Below are positions 16,222-26,074 of a stretch of 64,000 bases of DNA, in pieces. The stretch's first letter is position 1; the number at the start of each line of letters is the position of its first letter. The position numbers and the translations under genes are program-made. Under the pieces are notes generated by a model. It was not told where the DNA came from and did not search any database. It saw nothing but the letters and a program-made list of their open reading frames with translations. The stretch comes from Algoriphagus yeomjeoni. GTDB lineage: Bacteria > Bacteroidota > Bacteroidia > Cytophagales > Cyclobacteriaceae. Where the stretch lies: the NCBI RefSeq assembly GCF_003259505.1, contig NZ_QLLK01000001.1:558001-622000 (forward strand), written 5' to 3'.

Positions 16222-16485
16222 ATGAAAAAGAAAATTTCAATTTTACTAGTTAGCCTTATTGGCTTCTTCCTATTGTCTTTTGACAATTCTAACGCGCAGG
16301 AAATTTCTACAGGAGAGGGGATTGCCCTTGCAGGTGTAGCATTAGGTGTTTACAATGCAATTGATGAGAATTGCGATGATAAAAGAAAAGAAGGTACCCT
16401 TCAGACACGATGTAAAGACGGTGGTTGCGTGACCGTAAGTTGCATTTCATTCAGAAAAGCTTGTGATAAAGCTGATGATTGTTAG
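16222..16485 (+). CDS. Small exported six-cysteine protein
   Basis: Eighty-seven residues. The signal peptide (about 1-25, MKKKISILLVSLIGFFLLSF..NAQ) is followed by a hydrophobic small-residue stretch GEGIALAGVALGVYNA and a charged tail with cysteines at 51, 64, 69, 74, 81 and 87, enough for three disulfides. No family is recognised; it recalls the short NVEALA-type exported proteins of Bacteroidota that sit next to propeller lipoproteins, but that motif is not evident. Its stop overlaps the following lipoprotein gene. A T11 tract lies about 70 bases upstream (16142-16152). Confidence 0.75.
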   Translation: MKKKISILLVSLIGFFLLSFDNSNAQEISTGEGIALAGVALGVYNAIDENCDDKRKEGTLQTRCKDGGCVTVSCISFRKACDKADDC

Positions 16486-17653
16486 TAAAAATAAGAAGGC
16501 CTATTACAAATGGGCCTTCTTACCTTGTTTGATTTTAATAAGCCTTTTCTCCTGCGAGTCAAATGAAATTAAGATTGCCAATGATTCCAAAAGTTTTGAA
16601 TGGTCTCAGATTTCCATAGATACTCTCGAGATTACACCCTCACGCGCCTCACAGCTTGGGTTTTTCCAGGTAAAAGATAGTTCGATCTATTTTGTGGATC
16701 AAGCATATGGTTTGGTTGAGGAGTTTATGCTTAATGGTGAATCGGATGGAGTAAAAAAGCGGGAGCTTGATGGTCCGGAAGAATTAATGGGAGTTTCTGA
16801 ATTGATTCCTAGTCGAGAAGGCTTTGTCATAAGGCACGATTGGGTGTTTTATTTCTATGATCAGGATTGGAATTTTTTGAGAAAATCTGTTCTACAATTT
16901 CCTTCATCGGTAAGCTATGATGAGATAATGGACAATCCCAAGGGTGATTATATTGGGATGTATGAATTACAAAATTACAATGCGAGGACAGTTGAGCTAC
17001 CAGATGGAGACTTATTGACCAAATTGGACGTTGAGCACCCGATTTTTAATGCTTTTATCTCACGTGCTTATTATCGAGATAGTAGGGTTTTAGGGAAAAT
17101 CGATATGCTTTCTGGCAAAGTGAAAGAAATTAAGATTACTAGGCCAGCTAGCTATGAGGCATTCAGCTTTGTCCCTTTTCACAATAAATTTGATTTTGAT
17201 GTGACTAAAACTAATCTTATTTATGTCACTCATGAGATAGATTCGCTTATTTATGTTTATGATCAGGATTGGAATTTGAAAGAATCGTTTGGCGCCGCAG
17301 GCAAAGAAATGAATACCAACTATACCCAGTCCCAAAATCTGGATGTGGCCTTTGAAAGCAATTATTTCTATGCTTCAAGAAAAAGTGAAGGATTTTATAA
17401 AGATATCTTCGTGGACGAGGAGAATGAGCTTGTTTTCCGAACCTACCGCCAAGGCAGTGATCGCCAAGATCTTTTAGATGAAACTTACAATCCACTCCGA
17501 TTGCAAATCTTCAAACGAAACAAGTTATTAGGAGATTATTCTGTACCAGGTAAATTCAAGATTCTCGGGAAGGTAGGAGTTCAATATATTGCTGATGGAT
17601 TTTTTGACGAACAAAATGAGAAACAAGGGTTTTATATTTTAATACTTAACTAA
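16475..17653 (+). CDS. Beta-propeller-like lipoprotein
   Basis: A 392-residue lipoprotein if started at the ATG at 16475 (MIVSKNKKAYYKW), preferred over an upstream GTG at 16463 because it gives a clean signal with lipobox LFSC. The body has repeating short strand patterns (SSIYFVDQAYGLVEEF, DSLIYVYDQDWNLKESFG) typical of six-bladed beta-propeller proteins of Bacteroidota. It overlaps the cysteine-rich gene by 11 bases, and its stop overlaps the next start (TAATG), so the three genes form one transcript. A cell-surface binding or sensing role is likely; function is unknown. Confidence 0.75.
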   Translation: MIVSKNKKAYYKWAFLPCLILISLFSCESNEIKIANDSKSFEWSQISIDTLEITPSRASQLGFFQVKDSSIYFVDQAYGLVEEFMLNGESDGVKKRELDGPEELMGVSELIPSREGFVIRHDWVFYFYDQDWNFLRKSVLQFPSSVSYDEIMDNPKGDYIGMYELQNYNARTVELPDGDLLTKLDVEHPIFNAFISRAYYRDSRVLGKIDMLSGKVKEIKITRPASYEAFSFVPFHNKFDFDVTKTNLIYVTHEIDSLIYVYDQDWNLKESFGAAGKEMNTNYTQSQNLDVAFESNYFYASRKSEGFYKDIFVDEENELVFRTYRQGSDRQDLLDETYNPLRLQIFKRNKLLGDYSVPGKFKILGKVGVQYIADGFFDEQNEKQGFYILILN

Positions 17654-19101
17654 TGGGAGCATTGAAGTATTTGGTGTCCTTGTTTTTGATCCTAAGTTCA
17701 CTGAGCAGCTTTTCTCAAGGATTGGTCAGTGGTAGTGTGACCAATTCAACTTCAGGAGCGCCGGTACCTTTTGTCAATATCATCATCACGGACTTGGTAA
17801 AAGGTACGGTTAGCAATTTAGATGGTGATTTTAATTTCCGCCTCCCGGCAAATGCTCAGGATGGTATGGAAGTGGTGTTCTCACACATTGGCTTTGAATC
17901 TAAGACTCTTAAAGTCCAAGATCTAAAAAAATCTCCCATTGAAGTGAAGTTGAGCCCAAGCGAGTATGATCTAGATCAGGCAATAGTGCTGGATTTTGAT
18001 CCAAAGAAAATAATGGAGCGAGCCCAAGATAATCTGGAGAAAACTCAATATGGTCAACCTCATGAAATCGATGTATTTTATAGAGAATTGATTTGGGCCA
18101 ATGATATTATTCAGGGTATGGCTAGAGCTGTAGGATATTTACATTCAGAAGGCTACCACGAGAAACATTCCAGAAAGCCTACGACAAGTGGTGATGATTA
18201 CAATTTTATGACCATAAGCGATATCCAGAAAACGCAATATGGGATTCTAACTAGCAGGACGGGACGGCCAAGAGGAGCTATAGGTGACTTTATTTTTCCT
18301 TCACTTGCTTATAGACTTTGGGATTTTAAGATCAATTGGTTTGACTATGAGTTGCTCGGGGGTAAAATAATCGGTGATCGAGAAGTATTTGTTTTAGCTG
18401 TGAAGGCTAAAAATAATGGCGTAAAAAGTAAAGCCTCCAGATGGGGGTACAGTTTGTATGGGTTACTAGAGAAAGCGGTTTTTTATATCGATCAAGAGGA
18501 CTATGGAATTCACATGATAGAGCTTCATCAGCAATTTCCTGCCAAGCGAGAGATTAATGAAAAAGTCGGTCAATACTATCTTCAAAAAGAAAGAGAGGCG
18601 GTCGTTAAATTCAGAAGAGATCCAGTAGGAAAATACTTTTTCACTTATAGTAACTACCAGGCGGCCTATACCGATTTTGGGTTTCAAACTGAAGAAAATC
18701 CTCTCACGCGTGAGGTTAAAGAATACGCGGAGCTTTATGTATTAGATTATAGTATGGAAGTATTAGACAATAAACAGTTGTCTGAAAAATACCAAGCTCC
18801 GGTAGCAGGAGTGTATCCCGATAGGTCCATATATTATCATCCTGATCGGTACAATGGATGGATTTTTATTGCTGGAAAAGCCAGGTATCAGCCTAGCTTT
18901 TGGAAGAATTTTGACTACCCTTCCTATCCTGGTGAAAAGCAGCTGGAAGAATCGCTTTCTCAAGAAAGAACTTTGGAGGAGCAATTTGTCGAATTTCGAA
19001 ACAATCAATTTTACCTCTATCCAATGCTAAGAAGGCGACATGGTTTAAAGGAGTACGTTTGGGATCGATCTGGATTGTTAAATCATCCAGCAGGGTATTA
19101 A
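17653..19101 (+). CDS. Exported protein with carboxypeptidase-regulatory-like domain
   Basis: A 482-residue protein with a signal peptide (to about FSQG, 22) and a CarboxypepD_reg-like beta-sandwich at about 25-110 (VSGSVTNSTSGAPVPFVNIIIT, GTVSNLDGDFNFRLP). The C-terminal region, about 370 residues, has no recognised enzyme motif. In this phylum the domain usually occurs on outer-membrane-associated proteins. It is the third gene of the peptide/propeller transcript. It lacks the TonB plug and barrel, so it is not a receptor. Confidence 0.8.
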   Translation: MGALKYLVSLFLILSSLSSFSQGLVSGSVTNSTSGAPVPFVNIIITDLVKGTVSNLDGDFNFRLPANAQDGMEVVFSHIGFESKTLKVQDLKKSPIEVKLSPSEYDLDQAIVLDFDPKKIMERAQDNLEKTQYGQPHEIDVFYRELIWANDIIQGMARAVGYLHSEGYHEKHSRKPTTSGDDYNFMTISDIQKTQYGILTSRTGRPRGAIGDFIFPSLAYRLWDFKINWFDYELLGGKIIGDREVFVLAVKAKNNGVKSKASRWGYSLYGLLEKAVFYIDQEDYGIHMIELHQQFPAKREINEKVGQYYLQKEREAVVKFRRDPVGKYFFTYSNYQAAYTDFGFQTEENPLTREVKEYAELYVLDYSMEVLDNKQLSEKYQAPVAGVYPDRSIYYHPDRYNGWIFIAGKARYQPSFWKNFDYPSYPGEKQLEESLSQERTLEEQFVEFRNNQFYLYPMLRRRHGLKEYVWDRSGLLNHPAGY

Positions 19102-19105
19102 AAAG

Positions 19106-19136
19106 GAAACCGCTTAGATCAATTCCAAGCGGCTTC
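19106..19136. terminator. Bidirectional terminator-like hairpin
   Basis: Stem CCGCTT / AAGCGG flanked by GAAA and TTC, with an 11-base loop, between convergent genes ending at 19101 and 19158. Confidence 0.6.
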
Positions 19137-19157
19137 AATTATAATTTTATTCTTGGA

Positions 19158-19661
19158 TTAGTTTTCCTGCTCTTGGATTACGAAGCCTTCTGAGTTCAGT
19201 CCACACTTCTGACTTAGCTCATTCAGTTCTTCCTCCCATAGCTCAATGTTCGCGTCACTTTTTTTAACCTCTAGGTCAAGGGCTCGCAAATTTTCATCAT
19301 CTTCATTCGTCCATTTTCCTATGGACATATTGTTTGTGAGCTCATCTACTTTTAGAGAGTTCTCTCTCCAGACTTCTATGAATTCATCGATTTGAGTTCT
19401 CATCGTCGAATACTCTGCCTCACAATTGGTTTGTTCACCATTAAAATCTATTTGGAGCATTTCGGTGGTATCACCATCGGCTTTTTTGACTTCTAGTAAA
19501 TATGCCTGATCTCCAATTTTTTCTGATAGGCTAATTACTTTGTCAGAGGTGTTTTTCCATTCAGCAACCAAGAACTTGAGCTTCTCAGTTTTTTCTTCTG
19601 AAGGGCTACAGCTGATAAATAATCCTAAAATTGCCACTAATATTAATCTGTAATTTTTCAT
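19158..19661 (-). CDS. Hypothetical lipoprotein, helical
   Basis: A 167-residue lipoprotein started at the ATG at 19659-19661 (MKNYRLILVAILGLFISCS); the longer frame to 19697 would precede the signal with a polar stretch. The mature part is highly charged and predicted largely helical (LKFLVAEWKNTSDKVISLSEKIG, LDLEVKKSDANIELWEEELNEL), with two cysteines. No family is recognised. It is monocistronic. Confidence 0.72.
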   Translation of the reverse strand: MKNYRLILVAILGLFISCSPSEEKTEKLKFLVAEWKNTSDKVISLSEKIGDQAYLLEVKKADGDTTEMLQIDFNGEQTNCEAEYSTMRTQIDEFIEVWRENSLKVDELTNNMSIGKWTNEDDENLRALDLEVKKSDANIELWEEELNELSQKCGLNSEGFVIQEQEN

Positions 19662-20015
19662 GATGACTGAGGGTTTATGGTTAAGCTCATTGACCAAGAA
19701 TTTCCCATAATCGGGAAAATTATTTCACGGCGTTTTCAAAAACTCCTTTTTCAATCGAGTTATTTACGTTTCAAAAGGTTCAATGAACTATCGATAAGTT
19801 TGACTCATAAATAGTCCAAAGAGTATTCCAAGTGTCGGGTCGAATTGCCTATTGCTCATCATCCTGAATTAGGAAATTGATATTAGTTCACTTTGTTTTT
19901 TTGAAAAAATGGAGGCTTAGCGACAAAGTAGTACTGTTCGTGGGATCGGTTGCTGTCACCTTTTGACATCATTAGTTAGGACAATTACATAGCGATTTTT
20001 GATGCTTAACTGATG
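19662..20015. other. Gap with no feature seen
   Basis: AT-rich spacer of about 350 bases between the ddl stop and the lipoprotein start, both on the minus strand. I see no ORF, hairpin or repeat of note; it must hold the lipoprotein promoter. Confidence 0.5.
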
Positions 20016-20999
20016 TCAAAACATCTCCTCAATCAGCTCAGTATAAAAGTCTCTCACTTCCATACCAATTGCACGTATTTGCTGGGAAATTAGGCTAGTT
20101 TCAGTTTGGCCAGGAACTGTGTTTACTTCGATGAAGTAAAATTTTCCAGTTTCGTGTTGAAGAAAATAATCTACACGGATTGCGCCTTTGCAGTTTAGCT
20201 TTTCATAGATCTTTGGAATAATTCGGTTCACACGAGCTACTTCTTCTTCGTTTTGGCGACCAGGAGTGATTTCTTCTGTTACTCCAGGGACATATTTGGA
20301 CTCAAAGTCAAAAAACTCCTTGCTACTCACGATCTCCGTGGCGGGAAGTACGGTGATTTCTCCTTTGCCCTTATAGCAGCCTATAGAAAACTCTCGACCA
20401 GATATGAATTCTTCAACAAGTACCTGCTTATCCTCTGCAAAGGCCTTTTCTAGCGCTTCAGGTAATTCCTCCCAGGATTTTACTTTACTCATCCCGATGG
20501 AGCTACCACCGTTATTTGGTTTGATGAAGAGAGGTAAGGTCAACTCATCTTCCACTCGCTGGAGATTTTTAACACTGTTTTCAAACAACTGTAGGGATTT
20601 GGCAATATTCAATTCCTCGATATCATCTACAATAGCTTTCGTATAGCCTTTATTCATCGTGATAGCAGAGCTGAGCTGATCACATGTGGTATATGGAATG
20701 CCGATCATATCGAAGTAACCGGCAAGTTTGCCATCCTCGCCCGGAGAACCATGAAGGATATTGAAGACACCATCAAAGGTGATTTTGTCATCGCCGATCG
20801 TGATGCTGAAGTCATTCAGATCCACCGGTATTTTTTCCCCTGAAGCACTCAAAAAATGCCAATCACCAGGATAAATCAGGATTTTGTAAACGTCGTAAAG
20901 ATTGCGGTCAATGGTTTTTTCCACCACAGCCGCACTCTTCAGTGAGATCACAGACTCTCCAGTATATCCTCCTGTTACAAGTGCAATTTTTCTCTTCAT
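20016..20999 (-). CDS. ddl: D-alanine--D-alanine ligase
   Basis: ATP-grasp enzyme making the D-Ala-D-Ala dipeptide of peptidoglycan. The 327 residues start at the ATG at 20997-20999 (MKRKIALVTGG). Family blocks: HGSPGEDGKLAGYFDMIGIPYT, LPLFIKPNNGGSSIGMSKV, VEEFISGREFSIGCY and FYFIEVNTVPGQTETSLISQQ, the last carrying metal and phosphate ligands. It stands apart from any mur cluster, with a repeat-rich spacer upstream. Confidence 0.96.
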   Translation of the reverse strand: MKRKIALVTGGYTGESVISLKSAAVVEKTIDRNLYDVYKILIYPGDWHFLSASGEKIPVDLNDFSITIGDDKITFDGVFNILHGSPGEDGKLAGYFDMIGIPYTTCDQLSSAITMNKGYTKAIVDDIEELNIAKSLQLFENSVKNLQRVEDELTLPLFIKPNNGGSSIGMSKVKSWEELPEALEKAFAEDKQVLVEEFISGREFSIGCYKGKGEITVLPATEIVSSKEFFDFESKYVPGVTEEITPGRQNEEEVARVNRIIPKIYEKLNCKGAIRVDYFLQHETGKFYFIEVNTVPGQTETSLISQQIRAIGMEVRDFYTELIEEMF

Positions 21000-21106
21000 A
21001 GCTAGTTGACTTAACACTGCGAATTACTCGAATTTTTTGGGATTTTCCACTGGACTGATTCCTTTCCTGCAAATTGTGGGTGATATTTCCTGTAGATGTT
21101 TGTTGA

Positions 21107-21246
21107 TTTTCGCGGAGATGTATGTTGGTTTTCCGCGCAGATCTACGCAGATAACTCCCGCAGATTAACGCGGATTTTGTAAAAAAACTAAGCGTTTATA
21201 TTCTATCAAAAATCAGCGCGTTTTTTCTGCGTAGATCTGCGGGAAA
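21107..21246. repeat. Inverted CGCAGATCTACGCAGA repeat element
   Basis: Fills much of the spacer between ddl and the next gene. GCAGATCTACGCAGA occurs at about 21138 and again inverted at about 21226, with further CGCGGA and CCGCAGATTAACGCGG fragments between. A looser relative (CTCTGCGAAATTCTCCGCG) lies at 55809. It resembles low-complexity intergenic repeats common in this phylum. No gene is seen in the spacer. Confidence 0.65.
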
Positions 21247-21288
21247 CTATTCTATTAAAATCAAATTAGTTTCTCTCTGCAGGAAATA

Positions 21289-21528
21289 TCACTCCAACTT
21301 TATCTGATCCAGGTAGAATTTCATTCGAGTATGATCGCGTGGAAGAAAGTCAATCTTGTCAATTTTGTCCTGCTTGTGATTGTAGAATACTTCTACGTAT
21401 TCATTTTCGAGAAGATAGAGATTCACCTTGTGCTTGTAATAGCGTATGCCCACGACGAAAGTGCCTTCCGAATAGAGGGTATTGATTTTTTTGTGAAAAG
21501 GAAGGTTAGTGAATTCTTCTTTGCTCAT
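21289..21528 (-). CDS. Conserved-looking small hypothetical protein
   Basis: Seventy-nine residues from the ATG at 21526-21528 (MSKEEFTNLPFHKKINTLYSE). A longer frame to 21648 would overlap the divergent NlpC/P60 gene and is less likely. The protein is compact, soluble and mixed alpha/beta with alternating strands (TFVVGIRYYKHKVNLYLLENEYVEVFYN) and no cysteine. No domain is recognised. It is divergent from the NlpC/P60 gene, sharing the control region. Confidence 0.72.
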   Translation of the reverse strand: MSKEEFTNLPFHKKINTLYSEGTFVVGIRYYKHKVNLYLLENEYVEVFYNHKQDKIDKIDFLPRDHTRMKFYLDQIKLE

Positions 21529-21633
21529 ATTACCAGTTGTCGTGGTTAAGTTAACGAAATGAATCCCCCTTTTGCTAAAAAAAGGTTGATTCCTGATTGA
21601 CTTCGGCTTATAATTGAAAGAACAAAAACCACT

Positions 21634-22113
21634 ATGCTGCGCAAACAATTCCGTTTCACCGCTTTTTTTCTTGTTGTTGGATTGATGCTTGCGAGTTCCT
21701 GTGCATCAAAAAGGAAGGTGACTAGTGAGCCATTTAATACGGTGATTCAGACAGCCCGAAGTTACACAGGAACGCCCTATCGCTATGGTGGTACTACTCG
21801 GGCAGGTATGGATTGCTCAGCATTGGTCTATCACTCCTTTTACTCAGTAGGGATTACAATGCCAAGAATCTCAACGGATCAAAGTAAAATGGGAAAGAGT
21901 ATTCGTACCAATGAAATTAAACCTGGCGATGTCTTGTTTTTTGCCACAGGTAGAAGAAGGAAGCAAGTAACCCATTCAGGTATTGTAACCGAAACGCCAC
22001 GAGGGGATATTCGCTTTATTCACTCCTCCTCCTCATTGGGTGTTTCAGAAGACTACCTGAGTAATAATTATTGGTCAAAAGCCTTTTTGTTTGCAAGGAG
22101 GATATTAGAGTAA
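21634..22113 (+). CDS. NlpC/P60 cell-wall hydrolase, lipoprotein
   Basis: A 159-residue peptidoglycan endopeptidase of the C40 family, related to Spr and NlpC. The signal peptide has the lipobox ASSC (C23). The catalytic triad is C61 (MDCSALV), H114 (THSGIV) and H130 (FIHSSSS). It probably cleaves peptide stems at the inner face of the outer membrane. It lacks SH3 domains, being the minimal form. It is monocistronic, upstream of atpD. Confidence 0.92.
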   Translation: MLRKQFRFTAFFLVVGLMLASSCASKRKVTSEPFNTVIQTARSYTGTPYRYGGTTRAGMDCSALVYHSFYSVGITMPRISTDQSKMGKSIRTNEIKPGDVLFFATGRRRKQVTHSGIVTETPRGDIRFIHSSSSLGVSEDYLSNNYWSKAFLFARRILE

Positions 22114-22171
22114 TTTTTAGGTATAAAGGCTTTTTTAAGCGAATGATGGACAATTAATTAAGAAGCTGTAG

Positions 22172-23767
<1,596 letters not shown>

Positions 23768-23887
23768 ATCAGTTGTCAGTTTTCGGTTGTCAGTTTTGGT
23801 AGCCGAAAACGTGCAATAGTTAATATTTAAACGGAGACTTCATCTATGATTTTTCAGAGAAATAGTCTCCAAACGATATAAAATTCC

Positions 23888-24133
23888 ATGCATTTAGAAA
23901 TCGTCACACCGGACAAAAAAGTATTTCAGGGTGAAGTATCCGAGGCCAGTTTTCCTGGTGCCAACGGATCATTTCAGGTGCTGAATAATCACGCTCCGAT
24001 CGTATCGGCTTTGGCAAAGGGAACTGTGTCCTTTACCACTCCTGAAGGAAAGCAATCCATGATCGTGGATGGCGGAGTAGTGGAAGTAAAAGACAATGTG
24101 ATTGTGGTCCTGGCTGAGAAAGTAGTCGACTAA
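23888..24133 (+). CDS. atpC: ATP synthase F1 epsilon subunit, short form
   Basis: An 81-residue protein covering only the N-terminal beta-sandwich of the epsilon subunit (MHLEIVTPDKKVFQGEVSEASFPGANGSFQVLNNHAPIVSAL). The C-terminal helical pair that inhibits the enzyme in E. coli is missing, as is usual in Bacteroidota. It lies 120 bases after atpD and is followed by a terminator, so the two form a complete transcript. Confidence 0.95.
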   Translation: MHLEIVTPDKKVFQGEVSEASFPGANGSFQVLNNHAPIVSALAKGTVSFTTPEGKQSMIVDGGVVEVKDNVIVVLAEKVVD

Positions 24134-24153
24134 GAAACCATCTCAATATATTG

Positions 24154-24187
24154 AAAAGGTCTCCTGTGTGAATGGGAGACCTTTTTT
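24154..24187 (+). terminator. Terminator of atpDC
   Basis: GGTCTCC / GGAGACC hairpin followed by six T, 21 bases after the atpC stop. Confidence 0.88.
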
Positions 24188-24295
24188 GGTTGTCCTCAAC
24201 TAGTCGAAATAACTATTCAATAGGTATAAACTCATCGCGATAAAAGTTTTTTAATATGACTTCTTAACTTTTTACACGTCTAATAATTTTGCTTT

Positions 24296-25447
24296 TTAAG
24301 GCTTCAGACTACTAAAGTCAAAAGTGTGAATAACCATTTCGTCCTCATTGAATTCGGCGTTGTTTGGATGCATTGGGAATAAGTTTAGTCCTTTATCATT
24401 GACAAAATAGTGGTGAGCTAAGTAAGTGTTTCTGGGCAGTATAAACTCTTTAATTAAGGAAAAGTCTGATGGATCATATATACTTATTGTAAAGTACGTA
24501 GGGGATGAACTGAATTGCATTGGATCCTCATCCTTTTTGATCTCTTCACCAGGCCAGCCAAAACGATATAATAAGTTTTTATATGAGTCAAAATAAAGCC
24601 CTAAATTTTTTGAACTGACAAAAGACATCCTAATATTTTCATCAATTGATTGAGACATTCGAGAAGAATTGTAATATTCGTTTGAAAAGTTTTTTATTAA
24701 TTCTGAATCCAGATTATATTCCTTATAATCAATTCCATTGAAATCAACTTCTATAAGTGTATTGCTTTGGTAATTGAGTAAAAGCATTTTACTTGTTGTT
24801 GCTGTAACACCAAAGTTGATAAAATTCTTAAATTTTAACAGAGAGGATGGAGTTTTGAAATTAAGGTATTCAAAATTTCCTGTTAATGTGTTAAATGAAA
24901 GAATCGGTGGATAGTTTTGTAATGCTTCTTCATTTAAATCTGAAGGTGAAAGAATTTCCAGATCTCGAATAATCAGGTACAAAATACCAGCATTGTTAGT
25001 CTCAATCATGTTGGAATACCTTGTCATGGAAGCGGCCAACACACCAAGTTTTGAATAGTTGTGATAATCATAATCAGCTACCCATTTTCCTTTAGAGTTA
25101 ATTAAGCTCAACTCGTAGGCCATGGTAGGGATGTAGATGCTGTCAGCATTCAATACGTAAAATCCTAGAGGGTTACCCAAGCCATTTGGTCCATCTCTTT
25201 CAATTTTAATGGTATTTATTAGAATCTTTTTCGATAAATCGAAGATACTTATTGTTTCGCGATTAGGGTTCCACCAATAAAGGTTACCGTCAACATATTG
25301 CAAAGTTCGTGTATAGGTATCCGTTTTTCTATCTATTGGAATTATTTTGGTATCAATAAGGTAGTCAAGTGGATTGTTTGATGATTCTTTATTTGTAGAG
25401 CAAGAAAATATGCCCGCAAAGGATAGTATTATTAGAATTTTTTTCAT
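24296..25447 (-). CDS. Beta-propeller-like lipoprotein, second locus
   Basis: A 383-residue lipoprotein (MKKILIILSFAGIFSCSTN, lipobox FSC) resembling the DUF4221 and six-bladed propeller lipoproteins of Bacteroidota. It has repeating short strands (YVDGNLYWWNPNRETISIFDLSK, TYFTISIYDPSDFSLIKEFILP). It lies 151 bases after the small cysteine-rich gene on the same strand, separated by a hairpin, mirroring the order at 16222-17653. Base composition is somewhat more AT-rich than neighbouring housekeeping genes. Function is unknown; a surface binding or sensing role is inferred. Confidence 0.75.
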   Translation of the reverse strand: MKKILIILSFAGIFSCSTNKESSNNPLDYLIDTKIIPIDRKTDTYTRTLQYVDGNLYWWNPNRETISIFDLSKKILINTIKIERDGPNGLGNPLGFYVLNADSIYIPTMAYELSLINSKGKWVADYDYHNYSKLGVLAASMTRYSNMIETNNAGILYLIIRDLEILSPSDLNEEALQNYPPILSFNTLTGNFEYLNFKTPSSLLKFKNFINFGVTATTSKMLLLNYQSNTLIEVDFNGIDYKEYNLDSELIKNFSNEYYNSSRMSQSIDENIRMSFVSSKNLGLYFDSYKNLLYRFGWPGEEIKKDEDPMQFSSSPTYFTISIYDPSDFSLIKEFILPRNTYLAHHYFVNDKGLNLFPMHPNNAEFNEDEMVIHTFDFSSLKP

Positions 25448-25558
25448 TAATAAATTATGTCAAATTTATTAGATCAGAACACAGTTCCATAAGTCAATAT
25501 TTCGGACTGGGAATTAGAATTAAACAAAATATATTATAACACCTTCTTTAAAATTAAA

Positions 25559-25587
25559 TGAGGCTGTCATCATTAAAAGACAGCCTC
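25559..25587 (-). terminator. Hairpin between the cysteine-rich gene and the propeller gene
   Basis: TGAGGCTGTC / GACAGCCTCA, a 10-bp perfect stem with a 9-10 base loop. The following minus-strand tract is only moderately T-rich, so it may be a leaky terminator that lets part of the transcript reach the propeller gene. Confidence 0.65.
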
Positions 25588-25598
25588 AAATATTAGTA

Positions 25599-25826
25599 TT
25601 AAGGTGTAACCACTGGATAAGTAGTGCTACAATCAGGTCCCCCATATGCACAATATCCATCAGGGGCTGATGTGAGGCAGAAGTGCACCTGTTCGCTCCA
25701 TCTGCATAAAATTGTCTGATCTTCATCTGCATCAGCATCTACGCTTGCCATCGCTGGCTGCACCACTGTAAAACTTGCCAATACCATACCTAGTACGGCA
25801 AGGGTTAAAAACGCTAATTTTTTCAT
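25599..25826 (-). CDS. Small exported four-cysteine protein
   Basis: Seventy-five residues. The signal peptide (about 1-28, MKKLAFLTLAVLGMVLASF..AMAS) is followed by an acidic DADADEDQ stretch and cysteines at 41, 50, 59 and 66, enough for two disulfides, with glycine and proline between. No family is recognised. It precedes a propeller lipoprotein, as the unrelated six-cysteine protein does at 16222. A run of eight G lies upstream at 25942-25949. Confidence 0.75.
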   Translation of the reverse strand: MKKLAFLTLAVLGMVLASFTVVQPAMASVDADADEDQTILCRWSEQVHFCLTSAPDGYCAYGGPDCSTTYPVVTP

Positions 25827-26074
25827 GATTAATTTGTTAAAGTTAAAAGATAATTAAAAAGCTAGCTTAGTTCAAACTATAAACATCATGGTTGAAATGC
25901 AAATCCTTATTTCTATGATTTTATAAACGGTTAATTTAAATGGGGGGGGTAAATATTTAGTTCGAATGTGTTTTGTTATTAGCCTTTCAATACCACCTGC
26001 TCTGATCAATCCAGCTTTTCTGGAGTCCAATCTTTCGATTACATCAGATTTCAAACTTTAGCTTTCAGCTTTTA

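Noticed and set aside
25872..26054. 60-residue minus-strand ORF across the G8 tract
   Set aside because: It reads through the homopolymer, has no supporting signal and lies in the promoter region of the cysteine-rich gene.
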